From positions 1-34,418 of the forward strand of contig UQBX01000024.1 in the NCBI GenBank assembly GCA_900539425.1: a stretch of DNA of 34,418 nucleotides. The letters run 5' to 3'. Of the stretch, positions 8,065 through 14,009 are shown in pieces; within the stretch, counting starts at the first letter, position 1; every line of letters starts with the position of its first letter. The notes beneath the pieces were generated by a model that was not told where the DNA came from, searched no databases, and saw only the letters and a list, made by a program, of their open reading frames with translations. This stretch comes from an uncultured Oscillospiraceae bacterium. Lineage in GTDB: Bacteria; Bacillota; Clostridia; Oscillospirales; Acutalibacteraceae. Position numbers and translations under genes: made by a program.

Positions 8065-8839
8065 TATTTCAAAGGCTTTTGAAAATTCCAAAGCATTTAT
8101 AGGTTTTGTTACGGCGGGCGATCCCGATCTTGAAACAAGCAAAGAAGTAATGATACAAATGGCGCGCGGCGGCTGTGATCTTATCGAGATAGGCATTCCG
8201 TTTTCAGACCCCATTGCGGAGGGCCCTGTTATTCAGGAGGCAGATCTGCGCTCGCTTCAGGCGGGAACTACAACGGATAAAGTGATAGACCTTGCGGCAG
8301 AGGTTTCAAAGGAAATCGATGTGCCGCTTGTGTTTATGACTTATCTTAATGTGCTCTTTAAATACGGATATGATAAGTTCCTCAAAAGAGCAAGCAAAAG
8401 CGGTATCTCCGGCGTTATCGTTCCCGATTTGCCGTATGAGGAAAAGGAAGAATTAAGCAGTGTTGCGGATAAATACGGCATTGACGTTATCTCTCTTATA
8501 GCTCCCACAAGCGAAAGCAGAATACAGATGATAGCAAAGGACGCAAAGGGCTTTATTTATGAGGTGTCCTCCCTCGGCGTTACAGGCATGAGAAGTGAGA
8601 TAAAAACAGACCTTAAATCTATTACCGATGCGGTTAAGGCGGTTACGGATGTGCCTGTTGCAGTCGGCTTCGGAATAAACACACCGCAGCAGGCGGCTGA
8701 TGTCTGCAAGTATGCGGACGGCATTATAGTGGGCTCGGCAATCGTTGAAATAGTTGCCGAAAACGGCAAAAACGCTCCCCAGAAAGTTTATGAATACGTA
8801 AAATCCATGAAAGACGCCATAAGAGGAGCAAACGCATAA
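8057..8839 (+). CDS. trpA: tryptophan synthase alpha chain
   Basis: Cleaves indole-3-glycerol phosphate to indole and glyceraldehyde 3-phosphate. 260 residues. The catalytic Glu and Asp are in IEIGIPFSDPIAEGP; FVTAGDPD and VGFGI flank the barrel. AGGGGG about 10 bases before ATG 8057 decides the start; an upstream in-frame start lies deep in trpB. Last gene of the operon, followed by hairpins and a terminator. Confidence 0.97.
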   Translation: MSNISKAFENSKAFIGFVTAGDPDLETSKEVMIQMARGGCDLIEIGIPFSDPIAEGPVIQEADLRSLQAGTTTDKVIDLAAEVSKEIDVPLVFMTYLNVLFKYGYDKFLKRASKSGISGVIVPDLPYEEKEELSSVADKYGIDVISLIAPTSESRIQMIAKDAKGFIYEVSSLGVTGMRSEIKTDLKSITDAVKAVTDVPVAVGFGINTPQQAADVCKYADGIIVGSAIVEIVAENGKNAPQKVYEYVKSMKDAIRGANA

Positions 8840-8860
8840 AAACATATACTCGGAAAATGG

Positions 8861-8890
8861 GTTTTGATACCCTGTTTCGGGTATGAAAAC
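8861..8890 (+). repeat. hairpin in the trp operon 3' untranslated region
   Basis: GTTTTGATACCC (8861-8872) and GGGTATGAAAAC (8879-8890) form a 12-bp stem with one mismatch and a six-base loop. It has no U-tract and sits ahead of the terminator at 8922, so it may protect the mRNA 3' end. Confidence 0.7.
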
Positions 8891-8921
8891 AAAACCGAAA
8901 AATTCAACAGTCTTAAAAATT

Positions 8922-8957
8922 ACACCCTGGAGCGAAAGCTTCGGGGTGTTTTTGTTT
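8922..8957 (+). terminator. intrinsic terminator of the trp operon
   Basis: ACACCC (8922) pairs with GGGTGT (8944-8949), with GAGC/GCT pairs around a GAAA loop, followed by TTTTTGTTTTT. It separates trpA from the next promoter by only a few bases. Confidence 0.88.
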
Positions 8958-8962
8958 TTATG

Positions 8963-8991
8963 TTGACGTGCAGTGAAAGCGTGTGTAATAT
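8963..8991 (+). promoter_or_regulatory. sigma-A promoter of the tail-fibre/lysis cassette
   Basis: TTGACG (8963-8968), a 17-base spacer and TAATAT (8986-8991). The start would be near 8998, giving a leader of about 330 nt before the first gene at 9328. Confidence 0.8.
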
Positions 8992-8997
8992 CAGTAA

Positions 8998-9327
8998 TCG
9001 AAACGGCTATCCGCGGTTATTCCGCGGCGGCCGTCTTTTAATTTAAGCCATGCCGTCGGCGGACGGCACGGCGCGCCCTGTACGCATGCGCAAAAGCGCG
9101 GCGGCGTTTCCGCGGGTGTACGGTTGCGGGCGTTATCCTGCCATGGGGCGGCGGCAGGGTAAGGGCGTTTGCGGTATTAACTTATTTTTCGCGCATTCAT
9201 AGAATGTCATGGGCGGATATATCCGCTCCCGCGTAAAACAAAAAATACCGTTCCGCCTTAGAAAAAAGCGGGGTCTGCCCGGCGCCGTTACGGCTGCGGG
9301 TATGCCCTCTTGAAGGGGAAACGGAGT
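8998..9327 (+). promoter_or_regulatory. long GC-rich structured leader RNA, class unknown
   Basis: Much richer in G+C than the flanking genes, with no credible ORF. Hairpins seen in order: ACGGC/GCCGT (9003-9007/9030-9034) enclosing two CCGCGG arms and followed by CTTTTAATTT; TGCCGTC/GACGGCA (9051-9057/9062-9068) extended by GCC/GGC; GTACGC with GTGTAC around a CGC-AAAA-GCG core (about 9080-9120); CCTGCC/GGCAGG (about 9138-9159); a 14-bp palindrome GCGGATATATCCGC (9213-9226); CCCG-GCCG-TTA-CGGC-CGGG (9278-9300); and CCCT/AGGG (9305-9308/9314-9317), which covers the ribosome binding site AAGGGG of the tail-fibre gene. This layout suggests transcriptional and translational control, but it matches no riboswitch class I recognise. 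Confidence 0.6.
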
Positions 9328-11130
9328 ATGATTATAGAGATTGAGGTCAGCGGACAGCGGCAGTCGATAGTCAGCGCCGCATATTCCGCTCAGCATAGTG
9401 AAAACTGCCTTGAATGTTTGTTCAGTTTCACTACTCCCGAATGGCAGGGTCTTGTAAAAACGGCTCATTTCAAGTCCGATTCGGGCGGGGATGTATACAG
9501 CGTTGTTCTTAATGATGACAGATGCCTTGTTCCTTCAGCAGTGCTTGAGGAGGACGGATATTTCAGCTTTTCCGTTGTAGGTGAAAAGGAAGATTACAGG
9601 ATAACCACTGCCGCTGTTTCCGTGCTGAACAGAAAAGCAGTATACGGCGGCGAACCTCAGCAGGAGCCGGAGGAAACTCAATATCAGCAGATAGTTGCCC
9701 TTGCGGCGGATGCTGTTTCGGCGGCAGAGAGCGCGCAGTCGCTTGCGGCTCAGCTTAAATCCGATGCGGACAGCGGAAAGTTCAAAGGAGAAAAGGGCGA
9801 TAAGGGCGACCCGGGCGAGCAAGGCCCTCAGGGAGAGAAAGGCGACACAGGCGCACAGGGCCCGCAGGGTGAGAAAGGCGACACAGGCGAGCAAGGCCCG
9901 CAGGGTGAGAAAGGCGACCCGGGCGAGCAAGGCCCGCAGGGTGAAAAGGGCGATACAGGCGCACAGGGCCCGGCGGGAAATGACGGAGAGGCGGCAACTA
10001 TAACAGTCGGCTCTGTAACCACAGCCCTGCCGGGAACTTCCGCCTCCGTAAGCAACAGCGGTACTCCTAATGCTGCCGTGCTGGATTTTGTTATTCCGCA
10101 GGGCGAAAAAGGAGACGGTGCGTTCACAAGCATCAAGCCGGGTACTGAAGATGAGCCGTATATAATTCAGAATTACGGTTATTATTGCACTACCGGAGTG
10201 GGCTGGGTGCAGGTTGGAGCTCAGGGGCAGGAGGCTTCCGTTATATCGGAGCTTGATTTTTATAAGCCTTTTTACTGCGCCACCAACGCATTGATAATCT
10301 TCGGTATGTCAAACGAATATAACGATGTGAATCGGGCGTTCACATATATAATCTCGATAGGTGATGATATAAAAGTGAGCGTGTCGCCTGTTAGCGGCGG
10401 CGATAAAGAGCCTTATAGTTATTCGTTTGATGAAGTTATCCAGAGCTTTATTGCTTTTGTAAACATTTTTCAGCCTATTATCGATAAAGGACAAAGCGCC
10501 TTAAACAAAATCGTTGTTGTTGACAGCTATGACAGCAGTCACGGCGTGTTTACTTTTTCGGTCAGGGATGCGGATTCGGAACTGAGCGAGGAAAGCACAT
10601 TCCCTGTTCAGAACAAAGCGGTGAAAAAAGCGCTTGCCGCTATTGAAAGCGATATGCCTGTTTTAAATAATTGGCAGACCATTGCGGATATAACAACCGA
10701 TGAAGATATTTCTGAAATTGAGATAACGCAGGATGCACAGGGAAACCCTTTCAGCGTTGAAAACATTCTTATTCTTGTAAGAGGAAAGGGCAGTGCGGCT
10801 AATAACAGCGCAGAAGAGTGCAGGCTTTGTGTAAACAGCGAAAGCGAAGAATATATCTCCCTGCCGCATCAGCAGATCTTTCAGCCTGAGGGCGGCAGTT
10901 TTTCAAGCATAATAAGGCTTACGGCGCTTACGGAAAAAGATGCTTTTTACGGTTATTCGGGTGTGCCGCAGGATACGCTTAACCCAGACAGCTCTTTGAG
11001 CTCAGCGGTGCGAGGAGAAGGAATATCCCATTTTGCAGGCGGAAAAAAGATGAACTGCATAAAGATTGCGGCAAATGCAGATGGATATGTTCTCGGAGCA
11101 GGCAGTGCTGTTCAGGTATGGGGGTGCTGA
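9328..11130 (+). CDS. phage-type tail fibre / receptor-binding protein with collagen repeats
   Basis: 600 residues. Residues 1-107 resemble the N-terminal baseplate-upper-protein (BppU-like) domain of Firmicute siphophage fibres (WQGLVKTAHFKS, CLVPSAVLEEDGYFSFSV, YRITTAAVSV). Residues about 118-147 are an Ala-rich coiled coil. Residues 154-220 are Gly-X-Y collagen-like repeats, closed by the ATITVGSVTT and LDFVIPQGEKG segment common in phage and surface collagen-like proteins. SEESTFPVQNKAVKKAL near residues 418-434 is a typical fibre motif; the C-terminal 170 residues are likely the binding tip. ATG 9328 is chosen over TTG 9310 because AAGGGG lies between them. Role in attachment is inferred. 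No other virion gene is present, so the protein may be a prophage relic or domesticated. Confidence 0.8.
   Translation: MIIEIEVSGQRQSIVSAAYSAQHSENCLECLFSFTTPEWQGLVKTAHFKSDSGGDVYSVVLNDDRCLVPSAVLEEDGYFSFSVVGEKEDYRITTAAVSVLNRKAVYGGEPQQEPEETQYQQIVALAADAVSAAESAQSLAAQLKSDADSGKFKGEKGDKGDPGEQGPQGEKGDTGAQGPQGEKGDTGEQGPQGEKGDPGEQGPQGEKGDTGAQGPAGNDGEAATITVGSVTTALPGTSASVSNSGTPNAAVLDFVIPQGEKGDGAFTSIKPGTEDEPYIIQNYGYYCTTGVGWVQVGAQGQEASVISELDFYKPFYCATNALIIFGMSNEYNDVNRAFTYIISIGDDIKVSVSPVSGGDKEPYSYSFDEVIQSFIAFVNIFQPIIDKGQSALNKIVVVDSYDSSHGVFTFSVRDADSELSEESTFPVQNKAVKKALAAIESDMPVLNNWQTIADITTDEDISEIEITQDAQGNPFSVENILILVRGKGSAANNSAEECRLCVNSESEEYISLPHQQIFQPEGGSFSSIIRLTALTEKDAFYGYSGVPQDTLNPDSSLSSAVRGEGISHFAGGKKMNCIKIAANADGYVLGAGSAVQVWGC
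9787..9987 (+). repeat. tandem 36-base repeats encoding collagen-like Gly-X-Y
   Basis: Four to five near-identical units, each encoding GEKGDxGxQGPQ, lie within the tail-fibre gene. The high identity of the DNA makes length change by recombination or slippage likely. No spacer variation is seen, so this is not a CRISPR array. Confidence 0.9.
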
Positions 11131-11131
11131 T

Positions 11132-11389
11132 TTGAAAAAGTATGTTAACGGCTGTTATGTTGAAACAGTGGCGCAGGATTCGGAAAAATGCAAAAACCTG
11201 CCCGTTGATTACCGGTCAAAAATAAAAGAGCTTAAAACGGAACTTTGCGAAACTGATTATAAATGCCTGAAATTTGCGGACGGCGCCCTCAGCGAGGATG
11301 AATACGCTCCTGTTCGTGAGCATCGAAAACTGCTGCGAGACAAGATAAATGCCATGCAAATGCTGGCGGAACTGCAGGGCGGTGAATAG
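11132..11389 (+). CDS. small helical protein of the tail-fibre cassette
   Basis: 85 residues from a TTG start, two bases after the tail-fibre stop and preceded by GGGGGTG. The protein is charged and mostly helical, with LKFADGALSEDEYAPVREHR followed by KLLRDKINAMQML. Similar small proteins with this YKxLKFADGxLxxxEY pattern sit next to phage fibre genes; a fibre-associated or assembly role is inferred from position only. Three Cys residues in the N-terminal half are unusual for so small a protein. Confidence 0.65.
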   Translation: MKKYVNGCYVETVAQDSEKCKNLPVDYRSKIKELKTELCETDYKCLKFADGALSEDEYAPVREHRKLLRDKINAMQMLAELQGGE

Positions 11390-11390
11390 T

Positions 11391-11684
11391 ATGGAATGGA
11401 CTGTTGTAACTGTTATGATAGCCATTGCGGGGCTTATAGGCACTGTTGCACTGCCGCTCACAAAAAACACAAAGGCAATGACTCAGCTAAGCGAAAAAAT
11501 AAATCATCTTGTGTTCAGGATGGAAAAGGACGAGGGCGAACTGAGCGAGTTTAAAAGCAAGGCGGCTGATAAGCACAGGCTCATTTTTGAAAGGCTCAGC
11601 GAACACCAGAAAAGTCTGATAAATCACGAGGGCAGAATTTATGCCCTTGAAAGAAAGGGAGATCAGTTTGAAGGAATGGATTAA
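11391..11684 (+). CDS. XhlA-like membrane-anchored coiled-coil protein
   Basis: 97 residues. Residues 1-23 form one membrane segment (VVTVMIAIAGLIGTVALPL), followed by a charged coiled coil to the end. In phage lysis modules, proteins of the haemolysin XhlA/DUF2951 type have this position between the fibre and holin genes and help the holin. It starts one base after the previous stop and overlaps the holin by 17 bases. Note the anchor is N-terminal here, while classical XhlA has its membrane segment at the C-terminus, so the family call is tentative. Confidence 0.6.
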   Translation: MEWTVVTVMIAIAGLIGTVALPLTKNTKAMTQLSEKINHLVFRMEKDEGELSEFKSKAADKHRLIFERLSEHQKSLINHEGRIYALERKGDQFEGMD

Positions 11685-11922
11685 AAACAAGTTCCTGCCG
11701 TGGTTCAAAGCGGCGGGACTCAGAGCAGTAAGAACTATGGCTCAGTCCGCAGTTGCGGGTATAGGCACAACGGCAATGACGCTCGGTCAGGTAAACTGGG
11801 AAATGGTTGCGTCAGCGGCTGTTCTTTCGGGAGTGCTTTCTCTGTTAACTTCCGTAATCAGCCTGCCTGAACTCAAGGCGGCGGAAACAAATACCTCCGA
11901 TACCACGGAGGCGAATGTATGA
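11668..11922 (+). CDS. phage holin, r1t type
   Basis: 84 residues from TTG 11668, chosen because AAAGGGAG lies about 8 bases upstream; an ATG at 11641 would have no site. Two membrane segments (about residues 23-40 and 47-65) with RTMAQSAVAGIGTTA and VLSGVLSLLTSVISLPEL match the phage r1t holin pattern. Forms membrane lesions that release or activate the endolysin. The stop overlaps the endolysin start in ATGA. Confidence 0.82.
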   Translation: MKEWIKNKFLPWFKAAGLRAVRTMAQSAVAGIGTTAMTLGQVNWEMVASAAVLSGVLSLLTSVISLPELKAAETNTSDTTEANV

Positions 11923-12797
11923 ATTACAGCGAATTTGTGGCGGCGTATAACGGTAAAGCAACGGATTATGACGGCGTTTACGGCGCACAGTGTGTTGATC
12001 TTATAAAGCTTTATCTTGACAAGGTGTTTGGTATCAAGCCCGGTTCATGGGGCGATGCTATGTATTACTGGCTTGATTATCCTAAACACACAGAGCTTGT
12101 AAAAGCGTTTGACAGGATAAGCAACACCGCGTCATTTATTCCCTTAAAGGGAGATATTATGGTGTGGAACGGCAAAAAAGGCGGCGGTTCAGGCCATATT
12201 GCCATCTGCACGGGAGAGGGCACTGTTTCGTATTTCTATTCCTATGACCAGAACTGGAACGGCAAGGAAATGAGCAGAATTAAACATGATTATGATGATG
12301 TTTACGGCGTGCTCCGCCCGAAAGACCGCAGCAAGGTGGAAGACAGCGCGGCTTCAGCCAATTCGGTTGGTTCGTATGTTCCTTCCGTAAAGTGGCAGAA
12401 CGGCTCCACAACGGAAAAGGTTTACGCGCGCAGTGATTTTAAGGAGGAGATAGGTTCTCTTTCTCCGCGTGAAACCGCAAAATGCTTTGGCAAAAAAGGC
12501 AGCGGCTACTGCGTTCAGTATGATCTTGACGGCACGGATAAGCACAAGGTCGGTTTCGTAAAATATGCCGGCGGTGTAACTAATGCGCCGTCGGGCGGCA
12601 GAAGCTATAAAAACGGCTCAACTGTTGAAACGGTCTATACCGATACGGCAAAGAAATCAAAGGCGGGAAGCCTTGACGTGAATGAAGCGTGCCTTTGCCC
12701 CACAAAAACGGACGGCATGTACCTTGTTATCTATAAGGTAAACGGCACAAGCGCCTATAAATGCGGCTTTACCGTTTATGACGGCGGAGTGGAATGA
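11919..12797 (+). CDS. CHAP-domain endolysin with two C-terminal SH3-like repeats
   Basis: 292 residues. Residues 1-135 are a CHAP amidase/endopeptidase domain: nucleophile Cys25 in YGAQCVDL, His93 in GSGHIAICTG and probably Asn112 in YDQNWNG. A short linker is followed by two repeats of about 65 residues (about 157-221 and 228-292), each starting KxxNGSTxExVY and ending with GGV, which look like wall-binding SH3-type modules. It has no signal peptide, so it depends on the upstream holin. Cleaves peptidoglycan; the exact bond cannot be read from sequence. Confidence 0.9.
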   Translation: MNYSEFVAAYNGKATDYDGVYGAQCVDLIKLYLDKVFGIKPGSWGDAMYYWLDYPKHTELVKAFDRISNTASFIPLKGDIMVWNGKKGGGSGHIAICTGEGTVSYFYSYDQNWNGKEMSRIKHDYDDVYGVLRPKDRSKVEDSAASANSVGSYVPSVKWQNGSTTEKVYARSDFKEEIGSLSPRETAKCFGKKGSGYCVQYDLDGTDKHKVGFVKYAGGVTNAPSGGRSYKNGSTVETVYTDTAKKSKAGSLDVNEACLCPTKTDGMYLVIYKVNGTSAYKCGFTVYDGGVE

Positions 12798-12825
12798 ATT
12801 ATTTAGCCAAGCGGCTGTAAAAAAC

Positions 12826-12855
12826 AAGAAATAAAAAGCCCCGCGCAGACGGGGC
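12826..12855 (-). terminator. terminator of the tetR-type gene
   Basis: On the minus strand GCCCCG (12850-12855) pairs with CGGGGC (12838-12843) and is followed by TTTTTATTTCTTG. On the plus strand there is no U-tract, so the lysis cassette has no strong terminator of its own here. Confidence 0.85.
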
Positions 12856-12876
12856 GTACATAAGTATTATAAAATG

Positions 12877-12907
12877 AATGCGCCGGGGGTTATTCCTCCG
12901 GCGCATT
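12877..12907. repeat. 10-bp inverted repeat spanning the tetR stop codon
   Basis: AATGCGCCGG (12877-12886) and CCGGCGCATT (12898-12907) are perfect arms around an 11-base loop that contains the stop codon of the regulator gene. It lies just before the terminator at 12826-12855 and may stabilise the mRNA end or stop converging transcripts. Confidence 0.7.
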
Positions 12908-13543
12908 TTCTGAAATTATTCCGTGCAGAAGCACGTTGATAAGTCTTCCGTAAAGATCTAAAAGGTCTTCGCTCATTTTATTAGCGTGAGCATAGTCGCC
13001 TTTAAGCTGAGTAGTAACAATTTTATGCATATCGTTCAGGAACAAGCTGTCATAAACAACTTTCATTACTTCAAGAAGTTCACTGTCTGATAAGTTCTTT
13101 TTTATATTTGCCGTGTGCAGAATCTCCATGGTCTTTGTGTTAAGACTTGCGTTAAATTTAACCCTCAGCGGGTGAAAAGCCTTTCTGAATTCATAATCGA
13201 TGTTAGAAAATAAATAATAAACTATCATTGAGTATTCGGGATGATCAATCCAGTAGTTTATTCTTTCAGAGTAGTAGTGTTTCAAATTTTCTTCAAGAGA
13301 TTTGTTTGCGTCCACCTCAAAGCTTTCTATCTCTTTGCATATATCGTCAACGATATAGCTTGATACAACGATAAAAAGGTCGTCTTTAGAAGAAAAATAG
13401 TGATAGAATTTTCCTTTGGAAATATTGTTTTCACGGCACAGTTCGTTTATGGATATATCCGGGCTTCCTGATTTTGTATAAAGTTTTATCGCCGCGTTTA
13501 TTATTTCGGTAATGCTTTTTTTGCTTTTTTCGGCTCTTTTCAA
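12890..13543 (-). CDS. TetR/AcrR-family transcriptional regulator
   Basis: 217 residues. Residues about 9-55 form the helix-turn-helix (ITEIINAAIKLY, ISINELCRENNISKGKFYHYFSSKDDLF), typical TetR recognition helix. The rest is an all-helical ligand and dimer domain with no recognisable ligand. The start is TTG at 13543, backed by AGGAGGG seven bases upstream. It has its own promoter and terminator. Its target is unknown; nearest candidates are its own promoter, the lysis cassette and the clc gene. Confidence 0.9.
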   Translation of the reverse strand: MKRAEKSKKSITEIINAAIKLYTKSGSPDISINELCRENNISKGKFYHYFSSKDDLFIVVSSYIVDDICKEIESFEVDANKSLEENLKHYYSERINYWIDHPEYSMIVYYLFSNIDYEFRKAFHPLRVKFNASLNTKTMEILHTANIKKNLSDSELLEVMKVVYDSLFLNDMHKIVTTQLKGDYAHANKMSEDLLDLYGRLINVLLHGIISENAPEE

Positions 13544-13586
13544 TTTGAAACCCTCCTGATTTAACCTGAAAGCAGATTATGGAAAA

Positions 13587-13615
13587 ATTATAACATGCTG
13601 TTCTGCTTTTTGCAA
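13587..13615 (-). promoter_or_regulatory. sigma-A promoter of the tetR-type gene
   Basis: Minus strand TTGCAA (13610-13615), 17-base spacer, TATAAT (13587-13592). Confidence 0.75.
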
Positions 13616-13804
13616 ATCAATTTCTGATTTTTGTATGATTTTGAAAAATTGATAATATTTTTCGATTTCAAAAGGAGCGTATTTTTATTAATTATATGCT
13701 TGCTGTTTTAACGGTCTGTTTTTATAAAATTCGAAAAATCGAATTGCATGGAGCTTAAAAACGGCTTGAAACAGGCGAAAATTGCAAAAAAATAAAAATT
13801 GTTA
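13616..13804. other. A+T-rich gap upstream of the tetR-type promoter
   Basis: No gene seen. A short palindrome TTCGAAAAATCGAA lies near 13730 and related TTTTCGATTT near 13660; these could be operators for the adjacent regulator, but nothing proves it. Confidence 0.35.
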
Positions 13805-13832
13805 TTGACAATTTTATTGTATATGATAAAAT
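13805..13832 (+). promoter_or_regulatory. sigma-A-like promoter of a candidate small RNA
   Basis: TTGACA (13805-13810), 16-base spacer, TAAAAT (13827-13832). The predicted start near 13839 coincides with the left arm of a 10-bp inverted repeat. Confidence 0.6.
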
Positions 13833-13936
13833 TGAAATGCAAGGCGGTCTGTTTTTTGTGATCCGTTTAATATGCCAACCTTAATGTTTCGGGTATCTCC
13901 AACCTTTAAACCGCCTTGCGCTTTGGTAATGCACAT
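13814..13936 (-). CDS. possible 40-residue peptide, alternative to the small RNA
   Basis: The minus strand holds an ORF beginning MCITKAQGGLKVGD and ending LAFQFYHIQ, with CGGAGAT placed five bases before its ATG. It overlaps the promoter and body of the candidate plus-strand RNA and has no promoter that I can see; it could be read only from clc read-through. The 10-bp inverted repeat at 13839-13919 is easier to explain as RNA structure. Low confidence, listed so that both readings are on record. Confidence 0.25.
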   Translation of the reverse strand: MCITKAQGGLKVGDTRNIKVGILNGSQKTDRLAFQFYHIQ

Positions 13937-14003
13937 TTTATCTCCGTTTCTAAATAGAGAAACCGTCTCCCGCATCTTCTGCGGCAGGCGGCTTTCTTTT
14001 TTG
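13839..14003 (+). ncRNA. candidate small RNA of about 165 nt, class unknown
   Basis: A promoter and a strong terminator bracket a segment without a plus-strand gene. Its 5' end GCAAGGCGGT (13839-13848) pairs perfectly with ACCGCCTTGC (13910-13919), followed by a small hairpin GTTTC/GAAAC (near 13946-13963) and the terminator at 13963-14003. It does not show the central bubble expected of 6S RNA, nor signatures of SRP RNA, tmRNA or fluoride riboswitches. It ends just before the converging clc stop codon, so read-through would be antisense to clc. Confidence 0.5.
13963..14003 (+). terminator. intrinsic terminator of the candidate small RNA
   Basis: CCGTC/GGCGG (13963-13967/13987-13991) and CCGCA/TGCGG (13970-13974/13980-13984) form the stem, followed by CTTTCTTTTTTG. 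The minus-strand side has only a weak T-run (TTTCTCTATTT), which may serve clc. Confidence 0.75.
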
Positions 14004-14009
14004 TTATAT

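Noticed and set aside
9133..9468. 111-residue minus-strand ORF over the structured leader and fibre start
   Set aside because: No ribosome site or recognisable domain, and it overlaps both the leader hairpins and a real coding start.
9787..9987. CRISPR-like tandem repeat
   Set aside because: No variable spacers; the repeat encodes in-frame Gly-X-Y collagen-like sequence.
9328..11130. diversity-generating retroelement target
   Set aside because: No reverse transcriptase and no template repeat matching the fibre 3' end in the window.
9328..12797. complete prophage or tailocin
   Set aside because: Only fibre and lysis functions are present; no integrase, terminase, capsid, sheath, tube or attachment-site repeats were found.
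13839..14003. 6S RNA
   Set aside because: Size is near, but the two ends do not pair and there is no central bubble.
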